A stretch of 64,000 nucleotides of DNA, taken from positions 682,001-746,000 of the forward strand of contig BRXU01000041.1 in NCBI GenBank assembly GCA_030267565.1. The letters are read 5' to 3'. Source of the stretch: Pleodorina starrii. Taxonomy: Eukaryota; Chlorophyta; Chlorophyceae; Chlamydomonadales; Volvocaceae. Shown piece after piece: positions 24,215 to 35,991 of this stretch (position 1 is the stretch's first letter; every line of letters begins with the position of its first letter). A program made the position numbers and the translations under genes. The notes below the pieces were generated by a model, which was not told where the DNA came from, ran no database searches, and saw only the letters and a list, made by a program, of their open reading frames with translations.

Positions 24215-26326
24215 GTCCCCTTGCAATAACAGGATTACGGAATACGGACAGCGGACAGTCCTAGCTTCTACATATGACCAGAGGAAACCTGCTAACTATA
24301 GAGAAAAATGAAAACAAGTGTATGGCTTTATATAATCAAAGATCGAAGCATACCATGTTAAGAGCCAAGTCTGCTCGTCCCACCACCAAAAAATGACTGT
24401 AACGGGCAGATCGCAGATGCAACCGATATTCCAGTGACACCTAGATATTTATGAAGTAAAATATTATCTAAATTCCCGACAAGTTTGCGGTTGAAGGCGC
24501 AATTGCCAGGCGTTTCAGATTGGGTTCTGCGCGGCTAAGGACTGCTCTGCCCTATGGATGTCTCCGAGCGCATGCTACTCCACGCACGCTCCCGCTACTT
24601 CCTGTCGCCTCCGATTCTCCGACACCTTAGTTCGCCGCTCCGGTCAGCTTGAACACCTGAGAGCGGGACTTCTCCGCGCCGGGCAGGGCCGGTGGCTTCC
24701 AGTCCTTGCCGGTGGACTTGGTCCACCACGCGTCCTCCTTCAGGAGAACCAGGATGTTCTCGCGGGCGAAAGCCTCCATCTCGAAGATGGTGTCACTGCC
24801 CGCGAACAGGCGCAATACGCTCGCTTAGTTTGCAGTAGGCTGCCTGCTGAGCTCAGGGGGGGGTGGCGGGCGGTACCTTCATCAGTAGAATGTTTCCAAC
24901 GTACCGTAACAGTAAAACCGGCCGTGTACATAATTCATGCAGTATCGCAGTTGTTCATGTCGGGATTCATCTTGATACCGGTAGCCTGGAAACGATAGCC
25001 TCACCAACAAAGGCCAGGGCCTCAACCGTGGCGCTTGGCGGGGTTTTCCAGGCCCGAAGCCCGGGGATTACAGTAACGCCACAGAACGGCCCCACGACCA
25101 GGAGCTCGTGCATCAGCCGTCACCGAAAAAGGATCTCGGGCACGGGGTCCTAAGTTATATCGGGGATGCCAGCCATTCGACGAGCCTTATTGGGGCCTGA
25201 CTGGGATATATACCGCCTGGCGGCGGCTCCCGCTCGTTCACTCGTTCGGGCCTCCGACCCTCACTCGCTCAATCGCGCGTTCTGCCAGGTCGTACATCCT
25301 GCCTCACACCTGAGCAGATATTTCGACTGGATGTGTAAATAATTGGTACGTATCCTCGTCGTCTGGTGATTTTAACGGCCCGCGAACGGTCGGTCGGACG
25401 AACAAAACGCCGGCCGAAGGACGTCGTCTCGTCGTAGCGAGATGAGCAAGAAGACCCCCTAAAGACCCCGTTCGTCTGGCTTGAAGAACACGTTTGGTAA
25501 AGATGTTGCAGCTATGCCGTGCATCGGACTCGGCCTCGGTCTAGGTTTTCTGCTGACTTTCGTATTGTTGCTTGCCTTCGCTAGCCAGTGCGCGTGGGGT
25601 TGCATGTTTGCGCCAGCTTAAGACTTGATTATACCGCGTGGTGTAGAGGGCGATGCCCCGATTAGAAACGTGTTGGGCGAGGTCCCAGCCCCCAGGCGCG
25701 AATCGCCTTCGGGGGGCCGAGCCCCCCGGGTCACCCCCGGTCACTTCTATGTCGTAAAGCTGGTCTGAAGCGGGGGGTTCACGCTGACAGCCGCTGACAG
25801 AAAGGGCTTCCGATTCTGTGCAATTTTTCGTACTGAGTTGCACAAGGAGTTTCAATGTAATTGCGCGTGAGAAAGGCTGCCCATGTTTGTACATGTAAAG
25901 ACAAAGACGAAGATCATACACAAAGTGAAGCGAGCAGCTTTGCTGTTGTCGTACCTTAAATCGAATTGATGACCGCATTTGACTTGATAAGCTGCACTGC
26001 TGCAGAATAATGCTATCGATTTTAAATCCAACAACTTTATTTGTCTTTGGAAATTCTGTTGCCGAGGTTCAGAAATGTGTAGTTCAGTGCACGAAGGGCC
26101 AGCTGGCCCTTTGGCTTTACTCTTTCAGATTCTGGATCCCACTGCAACAACCACACCGCCCTCTTCCCGACATTCCCCACCCCGCCCATACCCCCGACTC
26201 CCTCCATCAGCCAGCCTCTCTGCCACTCGACTGCTGCCCCAAGACTCCACACCCCCGCAGCGGTTCGCCTTGCTCCCCCCTCCGTCCTCTTCTTAACTTC
26301 AATCCCCCCACTTTCCCTGGACTCAC
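24215..26326. other. Spacer upstream of pherophorin B
   Basis: Non-coding apart from the exon-like fragment at 24627-24830. AT-rich in 24220-24540. Shares blocks with the other spacers, for example GGCGGGCGGTACC near 24868 and AGTCTGCTCGTCCCACC near 24367. Confidence 0.55.
24627..24830 (-). pseudogene. Orphan C-terminal exon fragment, gene unknown
   Basis: An open minus-strand frame of about 65 codons ends in TAA. It carries strong G/C-ending codon choice and a natural-looking C-terminus (FEMEAFARENILVLLKED, then SRSQVFKLTGAAN-stop). No counterpart exists at this position in units 1 and 3, so it was inserted into unit 2 only. There is no start codon, and an in-frame TAA lies just upstream. 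I do not recognise the family. It looks like a captured last exon from a gene elsewhere. It could instead be a real terminal exon whose upstream exons I have not found. Confidence 0.5.
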
Positions 26327-26544
26327 CACGAGATATCCCCGCACGCACAGCTCCTGGAAGCGCAGGTACGTGCCGCTGTTGCGCTTGCCGCCCGTGTCCA
26401 GCAGCTGAGTCATCTCGTGGCTCATCTTGAAGGCGGCCGACTCGAAGCCCATGTTGTGGCCGGGTGAGATGTCCAGAATGAAGCCAAAGTCGATGTGCAC
26501 CAGGTGGCCCTCCTCGTCGATCAAAAGGTTGCCCGGTCTTTTGC
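26327..26544 (-). pseudogene. Fragment of PI4K exon 24 (unit 2)
   Basis: 218 nt matching PI4K exon 24 (37195-37419) at high identity, with intron-like DNA on both sides and a conserved GTGAGT donor. It still encodes HLVHIDFGFILDISPGHN. A 7-bp deletion removes part of the DRHNGN loop and breaks the frame. Exon 25 is not present next to it, so it cannot supply a working kinase end. Confidence 0.9.
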
Positions 26545-27970
26545 CTGAGGAGAGGGGGAGCTCGTAGGGCCAAGGGGTAGATGAGGGGCATGGGAGAGCC
26601 GGAGGGGGTCCCGGGATGTGGCGGAAGCTTGACAGGGTGCACAGGTGAAATCCAGCGAACCGTGAAGGGGAGGGAAGGGAAAGGACGGGAGGGATGGGAC
26701 ACGGCAGAGGGATGGTAGCTAGGGCGGGGAGGGGGGCAAATTAACACGATTGCAGGCTGTGAGGATGGGGGGAGGGGAACGGGGCGAGTTACGATTTGAA
26801 TTAACCAGCAGGCGCTTGGGATTGATGATTCATTGCCTTGGAAATGAAGTTGATATGTGAAAAAGGCAAAACCCAATTACACGTGTGGGTAATTCATGCA
26901 CGCACGCACGCACTGTCGCGCCCTGACATGAATATGCCATGAATCGGTCGCTTCGAGATCCAAAAGAAACAGTCACAAAACCCTAAAACCCAAAGCCCAT
27001 AAGAAGGATAATTCTGCTGCTTCAGCAAAGCCTGCCCTGTCGGCGTGTGCCGCAGGGGCAGTGGTGTACGGTGTACAGGGCCTCGCAGCACGCAGCGACA
27101 TCGTACGACATGGGAACAGCAGAACAGAGAGGCTCGCCACCACGATCAGAACCACCACCGGGTGCGAAGAGGAACGAAAGAAACGTTCAACAGGTGAAAA
27201 ATCACCAATTGCTCAAATGGAAAACTGACCGCCACTGACCCCTGACTATGGGAACACGCGAAATGGAAGCCTTTACTGCAATCAATGACGAAAAATATAT
27301 TTGTATGAAGATTATGACACCCCATTTCTAATCGTGCAAAGTGGATATCACGGGATTCAGTTTGGTCTAACGAAGTGTCGGAGGGGTACGTAGCACCCCG
27401 TCCGGACCTGTTAGCAGCCACCAAAACCGCCGTTTCAGCGAACTCCCGCACACGACCTCTGCCTTCCCCACCTTTCGGCAGGCACTCAACCTGCAGACTC
27501 AACTCGCCATCGACGCCGATTCACCCGGGTCACCCCCATGCGGACGAATCACTCACGGCGGTGTACGGCGGTAATCACACCTCTCTCGGCATGCAAAATG
27601 TGTACTGCACACCTCCTGGAACTACCCTTTCCTGACCTGGTCTTTATACCTGCTTTCATCATGGAAACATGCCTGCACACCTCCTGGCACTACCCTTTCC
27701 TGGCCTGGTCCTTCTACTTGCTTTCATCATGGCAATATGCCCATCTTCGACTCACGACTCGCTTCTGCAAACTATACCATACCTAACTGACCATACCTAA
27801 CTGACCATACCTAACGAACCTTATAACAACAGCCACATTAGTCACAAGCTGCCAACGCTGCCTTCCGGATACCGTCACGCAGCTAAACCCGCACACGTGT
27901 GTACGGCACAAGAGGCTGCCATGCCCGTATCCTTACGCTTCTTTGACCGTCCGTCGCATCTTCACGCGAT

Positions 27971-30900
27971 TCACGCAACGGGCGTCGCGGGGAAGATGGG
28001 GCAGCAGGCCTGGTTGCTGTTGTAGATGCGCACGTTGCTGCGGGCAGACGATGGGGAGGGAGCGCGGGACGTGGGGCGGCGCGGGGCGGGGGGACGGAAC
28101 GAGGCGGGCGGGGAAGGAGCAGGGGGAGAAGGAGGACGAAGTAGAAGTCAGATATTAACCGTTCAGAATGGTTTTCTTAGCGGCCCCTGTGCCGTGCCGT
28201 GGGTTGAGGATTTGCGTGGTTGGCACTTAATATGTCATCACAAATAGCGGTATGCGCACAAATAGTTCAGGTTCAAATACCGGTAGTTCTATGAAACCCT
28301 TACGGTGGTGGGGCAGCAGAAGATGCCTGGTGTACAGTGCTAAGAGCATGCCGCAGACTCCTCACGCCCCCGTTCCTTTCTAGGGGAAGAAGGGGAGTGC
28401 TTCGGCGGTCTAACCTGGAGGAAGGCCGCGGAATCACACGCGTGCCTTGAGGGGTTGCGAGCGGGCCCCTCAGCATCAGCCGTGTCGGGCCAGGGGGGGG
28501 GGGTAAGAAAAATAGCTTCAAACCCCATGCTAAAAATGTTGGCCGACCACCCCCAGACCCCCCCCACCCCTGCCGTACGGTACGATGCTGTACGGCTGTC
28601 ATTTAAAACGCGTTTTTTTGCAAACCACCATCGCAACTAACGAAATCCTGTCATTATGGTCATGAATATATAACATTGTACGCGAATGCAAGTAAAGAGT
28701 GCCGAACGGAAGCCGTAATGCCCAGGTTTGTCCATTTCCACACAAACAACCAAACCGCCTTATAACTTTTCACATTCACAAAATAATGTCTCAACGTATC
28801 AATTACAATCCACTCGACAGCAGTCATTTAAGAGAAGCGCTGCCGCTCAGGCCGGGCCTTGTCCACTTTACGATGCGACGTTCCAGCCGCCGCGTTACGC
28901 ACCACCACTCGCACCCAAAGTACCCTCGTCCTTGTTCCTGGCTTTTTCTTTATGGGAGACGATGTTGGTTTGTCGTTATCGACCATAGACGTCACTTGAC
29001 ATGAGCATGTAAAGAGGACCGACTACACCCAGTACGCTATAGTGCCTCTGATAAGCGGAAACGATAGATATTACGTTAGGGAATTGCTCTGTGAGGTTAG
29101 TTTTACAATCTAGGCGTTGTTGAAAAAGTTGGAAAGGGTAAGGAAGAAAGTCTCCGAGACCCAGACCCCCCCCCCTCCCCCCTTGCCGTACGACCCACTT
29201 TGGCAGGCTATAACTTTTCCTACCCAGGTCCAAATTCATTTTTAAAAGCATTTTTGGACTCCTTATGCAAAGATCTTTCGATTTTGAGCATGGGGTGTCT
29301 GTACTTCTTTCCTACCCCCCCCCCCTGGTCGGGCCCGAAGCATGTGCAACAACCACACACCCTGTGCGTGCAAGCTTTGCGCGTTTGCTACTTTGCGTCA
29401 CGCTAGGCGGCGGTGTATCGTATCAGCAGTCTGAGGCTCCTCTTCGTCTAGATAGACGAACCGGTTGCCCTCGCCTGGAGGGCGTGCGAATCCCACGCCC
29501 TCCCTAACTCTCCCACTTACCTCACGCACCGGCTGCCTTCGGGCCCTTACCCTGGCGCCCGGTCAAGGCCCACTGCACCCCATCCCGTCCCAGCTCCTAC
29601 CGTTGCATCTCCTCCCGTTCTACTCACCACTGTCCGGGGACGGTGCTGACGCAAATGTCGGCCATGGTGTACGGCTTCTCGATCTGCACGCACACCCTGC
29701 CGCCATTCACCTCCTCCGATGACCAGTTGAGCTTGGTCGCTGCGGGCGGAAGGTGCGGGCGAGGCAAGGGCGGGCGGAGAGTTGGAGGAGCGGCAAAGGA
29801 GGCGAGGCGGGCGAGGCAAGGGCAGGCGGGCGTGTGTGTGATTGGGGTCGGTCTGCTCTCGATCTCGCTCGTCTCACACAACAACGGGGGTGATGGTTTT
29901 GGCTGGTGATCAGCGACGCACACAGCACGCGCGGGTCTGTCCGTGGGCGTATGGCTGGGTGAGGCCCCGAACGCGACAGTACCCGGCATGGAAGCTGGCC
30001 AGCATGAACGACCAAACGAGATTACATAAATGGATATGATACCGGTTCTGAACTCCCTGGGCTGCTCGCTGACGGGCGGACTAGGGGGCGGATGAGGCGG
30101 ATGGGGGCGAACCAGAACGCGGGAGGTCATCTTAAGACCTAGGGGGGCCCGATGTGGGCCGAGTGATGTTTAGGGGGCTGCGGATTGAAGAAAAGGCACG
30201 GGTGCGGTGCAAGGCGGGTGCCGCCACCCGCCAGCGACCCGCCAACAGCCCAGCTACCTAGCGATCAGGTGCTGCCCCCGTGGCTTCGGTCTCTCACCCT
30301 TGAGGACGTCGGTGCCGGGGGTGTCCCAGATGGCGGAGGCCCTGCTGCGCTCGCCCACGGCGGGGTACAGGATGAAGCCCTTGACGTACTGCCGCATTGA
30401 GTCCTCTGCAGTACAGTACGACATAGTACGGACAGGCGTACTTCCGTCGGGGATGGACATTATTACCTTCACGTGTCTACATGCATCAAAAACAGGTGGG
30501 CGGTGTCGGGGCCCGTTCTAACCGTGTGTTGGAAACCGCAGTGACGAGCTCACAAACACTTATCCTGCATGTGTGCATCCACAGCCAGTCAAGGACACGT
30601 GTCAGGGCGAGGGGCGGCACTTACTCGCGCGCCACTCGACCTTGACCATTGCGTCGAAGGGCAGGGTGCACTTGCTCTGCAGTTACGTCCGGAGGGAGGG
30701 ATGGGGGGTAGGGTTCGGGATGAGTCGAGATGCCAGGATGCCAAGAGAGTGAGGTTCGCACCCAAAGCGCAATCTCGCACGCGACACCGCTCACCGGCAG
30801 AATCTGTTCTTCTGGGATGGTGTAGAAGTGGAAGCAGTACTCGGTGTTGCTGCCGCGCCGGCTGCCCACCGTATACTCCGAGTTCACCATGAACGGCACG

Positions 30901-33076
30901 GTGCCGGGCCGGGTGTTGCAGCTGCGGGCGGCAACACAGGGGGGGCGACAGGCGACAGGCGAGGCGGGTTGAGTCGTGTCGAAGTCCTAGACCGGAACCC
31001 TGCCAGCTGTTGAAACTTACGAGCAGTTGGGGAACGCCGGAGGGGAAGGCGGGGGCGTGGGCGGCGACGGCGGGGACGGGCGGGCGGGGGCGGGGATCCG
31101 GGTGATGGTGCAGCTGCCGGAGCCTGTCAGCTCGGGGCAGTTACGGGCTTGGGTGTCGCTCCACACCGCCAGCGGCCTGCCGTCCACGCCGTTATCGCAG
31201 TTGTCGGCGGCAACCCCCAGGAATGAGGGAACCAGCGCCTGGGCAGCCACCTTGAACTGAGTCAACATCATCTGCTCGTCGGGTGTTTCCAGGACCCGGA
31301 AATTGGCGCAGACGCTGACCGACATGCCGCTATTGCCACATCCCTCCGCGTCGGCGCCCCCAATGAACGTCTGATTCATTGGCAGCCCGATGCGGGCGAT
31401 GGCTGCGTTGAGGCTGGCAGTCATGTTCTTTTGAATGCGGGCGCAGGACACGGCGTCGAAGTAGGCAGCCGTGCCAGTAAGGGTTTTGGGGCGGCCGACG
31501 TTGAAGCAGACCTGTCCAGCGCAGAAAACGGAGATCAAGGGCGGCTGCTGCGGCGGCTGCGGCGGCTCTGGCGACGGCGGTGACGGCGACGGCGGGAACG
31601 GCGACGGCGGGGACGGCGACGGCGGGGACGGCGACGGCGGGGACGGCGACGGCGGGGACGGCGACGGCGGGGACGGCGACGGCGGGGACGGCGACGGCGG
31701 GGACGGCGACGGCGGGGACGGCGACGGCGGGGACGGCGACGGAGGGGACGGTGACGGCGGGAGTGGTGAAGGCGGCGACGGCGACGGCGGCGACGGCGAC
31801 GGCGGTGACGGTGACGGAGGCGACGGCGATGGCGGTGACGGCGACGGCGGCGACGGTGAAGGCGGGGACGGAGACGGCGGCGACGGTGAAGGCGGTGACG
31901 GCGGGCGTGGCGACGGCGGCGGCGACGGCGGGCGTGGTGAAGGGGGCGGCGACGGCGGGCGTGGCGACGGCGGCGGCGGGTTCGCCGGCGGCACGGGGCA
32001 GCAGTTGCAGGCGGTATCGAAGAAGGCCGCCTGGCAGAACCCTCCGGTGGAGGGGCACAGCTGCCGCATGTTGGTGCAGCCCTGGCGGCGGCTGCTGGTC
32101 TTGAGTGTGATGCACATCTCAACACCGTCGGCGTTCATGGTGTTCAGGCCCAGCTGGGTGACGCGCAGCAGGGTGGCGCCGTCGGGCCCGGTCTTCGGGT
32201 GGTAGAAGGAGGGGGCGACGGCGGTAGGAACGCCGTTGAGGGTGGCCCGGACCGTCGCGGCGGGGGACACCAGGCAGCTGCTGGACACGTCAAACTGCGG
32301 GTGGATATGAACGAAAGGGGAGGACGGCGGAAGGCGTCAGTATAAGAGGCGTGTGGGGTTGCGATCTGCGGTGCCGTCGGCTGCAGGGCGGGCGCAAGAA
32401 GCCTGTGAGGGTTCTGAGGGGTTAGCGCTAAGGAGTGTCTGTGGCAAATACTTAACATCACGTTTGAGAACCAACCTTCACAGCTGGATAATGTAATACC
32501 CAAATGGAAATAATGGGCGTCCACAAATTGCGGCTATCACGATTGTTCGGCCTTACCTCGACCTTGTGCAGGTTAACCTTGCAGCAAGGGCTTGAGCAGC
32601 TCCGAACCTTAATGGTGAAACAGAATGTTCCACCACCCATCACCTTCGGCACGCCTCCGTTTGCGAAATAGTACGCGCCAGCCTTCCGTGAGCAGTTCAC
32701 GTAGGGAAAGTCGGGAACGATGTCTATCAACTTCCGCAGCGCAATACTATCCGCATTTGCATCAATTGCAGCAGCGCAGACCCTGCGAAATGGGGACCAT
32801 CAGAGATGCGAAGTCGTCAGAAGATCAGGATGATGGATGGAGGTCCAGTCGAGCCCACTGGCTGCGGGGTAGCTTAGGATCGTCCATGTGCACATAAAAC
32901 AACATTTTAAACTGAATGGCGGTGCGCTGTTTCTCACTACGTCTCCTTCCCTTGTTGCAAAACCGGGAGTTCTTTTCCCGCCCTCTTGGCAGGAACACTT
33001 TGCGACGTCAAACGTACCAGCAAACAGCCAGAGCTGCTGCCACAGCCAGCGCTTTTCCTTGGGGGATGAACCCCAT
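27971..33076 (-). CDS. Pherophorin C (extracellular-matrix glycoprotein), 8 exons, 674 aa
   Basis: Exons: 33018-33076, 32557-32782, 31021-32294, 30795-30921, 30625-30676, 30298-30405, 29628-29739, 27971-28037; 675 codons in the same phases as A and B. The signal peptide ([19 protein letters not shown]) ends near DANA. Exon 2 is 9 nt shorter than in A and B, removing three codons just after the signal peptide. The N-terminal pherophorin domain is followed by a Ser-Pro rod of about 145-150 residues (31560-31990). Next come a middle domain (VCFNVGR.., [14 protein letters not shown]) and the C-terminal pherophorin domain. Intron 7 (28038-29627) is the longest of the three and carries a fold-back element. 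Confidence 0.92.
28470..29345. mobile_element. Possible fold-back element in intron 7 of pherophorin C
   Basis: The left end (about 28475-28585) and right end (about 29165-29342) are related in inverted orientation. Both carry a CGGGCC..CCAGGGGGGGGGG run, then TA(A/G)GAAA, then ACCCCATGCT(A/C)AAAAT, and further in GTCTGGG and CCGTACGGCA. No transposase is visible. Intron 7 of the other two pherophorins lacks it. I could not define exact ends or a target duplication. Confidence 0.5.
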
Positions 33077-33214
33077 GCTTATCGTGGCGTTGGCAGCGCA
33101 GTTGAGTCACTGCGGGTGTGGGAACGACCGCTATGGACTGCACATATATACTACTGTAAGTTAACGCCTTCAGGGCGGCGTTCAATAGTAGTAGATCACC
33201 CTGGATTTGGAGGG

Positions 33215-33222
33215 CTTTTATA
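33215..33222 (-). promoter_or_regulatory. TATA box of pherophorin C
   Basis: TATAAAAG on the minus strand, 139 bp upstream of the start codon, aligned with the boxes of A and B. Confidence 0.7.
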
Positions 33223-35991
33223 GCCCCTCTCAAGAACCGGATTACGGAATACGGACAGTCCTAGCTTCCACATGTCGCCAGAAGACATCTTAGCCACGAC
33301 TTTAATATAATAAATATGTTTTGACGGAAATTAAAATGCTGAAACTGGAAGCCAAAAAATGTGCTAAGGGCCCAGTCTGCTCGTCCCACCGCGAAGACGG
33401 CTGTAAGGGGCAGATGCCCACAGTACTATAGGAGCGCAAATGAATACTTTCTTAAATGTATTGATTGATGTTCCCATTTTACGGGTGAAGGCGCGAATGT
33501 CCGGCATTGATTGGGTTCTGCGAGCGGCTAAGGACTAAGGTAAAAAACTTAACGCAATAAGCAACGATGATGTTTTATGCATTACACATCAAAACATAAG
33601 CTGCTGCCATATCCTCCAACTGAACGTCACCCGCGCAGGCTCCCGCACACCGGACGGCTGGGGTCGATGATCAACCGTCGGCAGTTAAGCGGTACTTACC
33701 AACGGGCCAGACGAGATGCTTGCATTGATCAACGTCCGGAGTGGTTACCTCTTTGGCAGCATAGAAGGTAGCATCGACTCAGATATGTCGCGTAATGTAA
33801 ACTCCATCGCCGTTCATCGAGCATGTTGGAACTAATGGAACGGACTACACGTAGCCTCTGCAAGCTGGGCACACTCAAACCCTTCATTTGTTTGAAAGCC
33901 CTGAACTTAAATCAGCTGTTGCAATCTGGGGCGGTGCCTAGACGGCCACGCTTCCGTACCTGCGCTTCGTTCCTGCCCGCTTTACAAACGGAAATCATGC
34001 AACACGAAACAAAACTTGCTGGTCAGTATACGACAAATGACATGCTTGCATTGACTTGCCTGGCTTGCGATACCTGAATGCCAGGTTGGGATGGGGGATT
34101 GGGGGTAGGGGGTTATGACGGCGGCCGAAACGCCAGTAGGCTGCCTGATCCCAGGCGGGCGTGGCGGGCGGTACCCTCACCAGTTGAATTTTTTTCGCCA
34201 ACGTCATCCGCCAATGTGAAACGCACCTGTAAATTATGCTTGCGGAATATCCATGTCAGGACACATTTCCTATTAGCCCAGAAACAACAGACCCACCCTG
34301 CACCATCCCCAGGCCACGGCCCCCATCGAAGCGCTTCACGGGGCCGAGCCCCAAGCCCGGGGATTGCAGCAACACCCCCAGCGGGCCCCCACGGCCACTA
34401 ACTGCTTTAACCGTTACCGCAAACCGACTCATGTTACAGGGCCTCAAGTTACGCAACGGGTACCGCTATCATGGACACACACCGGGCAGGCACGGGCCCG
34501 GAATCCCGTCGCCGGGCCCAAAGAAGCTCGCGCGTCGTCGAAGGGCATGGCATGCATGATCGGACCGTGTGCGCACGGAATCCCTGGCCTCACACAGCCA
34601 GCAGCAGCAGCAGCTTTCAGGCCCTAAGGAAAACCCGCGTTTTCCCCTGAACAGCTGTGTGAGGGGCGCGTGGGGCATCGAAAGGTGTCGGTGCAGCGGT
34701 TCATGCCGCGGACAAAGTCCTGTCTGGGTCTGGCTGCTGTGTAATGTGCAAGTTAAGCCTCGATGGGGTCAAGCCGTATGAACGTCTCAGATCCCCTGAT
34801 CTTCGATACCAAATGAGACGTTCATAAGGCTTGACCCCATCGGGGCTTGACTTGCACGTTACATGCTGCCACAGTACTCCAGTCGGCGGTTATTGTGATT
34901 GAACGGAGGGTCGTTATCCTGCGGCTGGCGGGCTCCTGGCTCCAAACCGGCAGCCGGAACCTTCCCAAGCAAACCACGCAACAATCGTGCCGTGTGGGCC
35001 CTACACGGCCTTCAGCCCATCTTGAGACGCTGCGAGTGGTTCTTAACAGCCGTCTCTGGGCAAGCACACCGTGCCGCGACACAGCGCCGCTCCCAGGTAT
35101 CGTGGTCGGTTCTCGGTTGCAACAAGCGGCAACAAGGGGCATGTGCGGGGTGTGTGTGTGTGTGTTCGACACGTCCATCGAACACACACACACACACGCC
35201 CGGAGACGGCCATGTACCGTATCACATCCACCCCGGGAGTGAGCGAGAGGGGCAGGCGCTGGGCCTTTGTACCTCATCACAAAGGTGGTTAGGGTTTTTA
35301 GGGTTTTACCCGCCTCGAAAGGCAAACGGAGAAACGCGCGCAGCCTACAACCTCCGGCCGACCGCCCGGCTGCCGGAAGCCCGGAACCCTTCCACCAACC
35401 AGCCAACCATTCTGCCACCGTCACCAAACACCGTCACCGTGACAAACGCGACCGTGAATCGTGGAGCTGAAAAGAGCGCACGGGTGGGGCATGGCGTGAC
35501 ATGGCATGGCAGATGGCGCCAGCAAGCACGACGGCCGCCTTGCACGCAAAGTCCATACGCTGTGTGTGTTTGTGTCGCGCAGAGTACCGGTAAACCCGGA
35601 GTGCACAGCACGCCACCCAGCAGCAGCAGCAGCAGCAGCAGGACCACGCCACGACTCCAGGCAGCTTCCAACCAGTCTGTTGCTCTGTTCACCCCCGCGC
35701 CCCCCCCCAACACACGCACACACATCCCTCCAAACGTCCAAAGGAAGGCCTGCACGAGCATCAGAAATTCCATATTCCATATTCCGGCTGAGCGGCTGAG
35801 CCATCGCACGCGGCCGGCTGAGCCGACAGTCCCGAGACAGAAGCAGTCCAACCACCGTACGAGCACCCTGCAGCAGTGCTCGTACGGTCACATCCAGTAC
35901 GAGCACTGATATGTAGGGTACCAACGCAGTACCATCAGCACCCGCCTGCAGCACCCGTGCTCGGGTGCCATCGGGGGTGATGATACCCCAG
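33223..35991. other. Spacer between pherophorin C and the PI4K gene
   Basis: Non-coding as far as I can see. It shares patches with the unit 1 and 2 spacers up to about 34450, then becomes unique. It holds an RNA-type hairpin (34741-34862), a GT/AC hairpin at 35151-35197 and a 13-bp perfect stem at 35854-35888. Confidence 0.55.
34741..34862 (+). ncRNA. Long hairpin, candidate small-RNA precursor
   Basis: Arms 34741-34789 and 34814-34862 pair over 49 positions with a 24-nt loop. Read as plus-strand RNA there are 45 Watson-Crick pairs, three G.U wobbles and one G.A mismatch. Read as minus-strand RNA the wobbles become A.C mismatches, so the changes favour a plus-strand transcript. Algal miRNA and siRNA precursors are often long hairpins like this. 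Expression is unknown. An inverted-repeat transposon remnant is the alternative. Confidence 0.5.

Larger units (their letters stand above)
18400..26935. repeat. Tandem segmental duplication, unit 2 (pherophorin B)
   Basis: Same order as unit 1: boundary block at 18400-18720, pherophorin B, spacer, PI4K exon-24 fragment, GCAC repeat. Coding exons outside the rod are nearly identical to those of units 1 and 3. Intron 7 and the spacer differ by insertions, including an exon-like fragment at 24627-24830. Limits are approximate. Confidence 0.8.

Noticed and set aside
26327..26544. Second functional PI4-kinase gene
   Set aside because: Only one exon is present, its catalytic loop is deleted and the frame is shifted.
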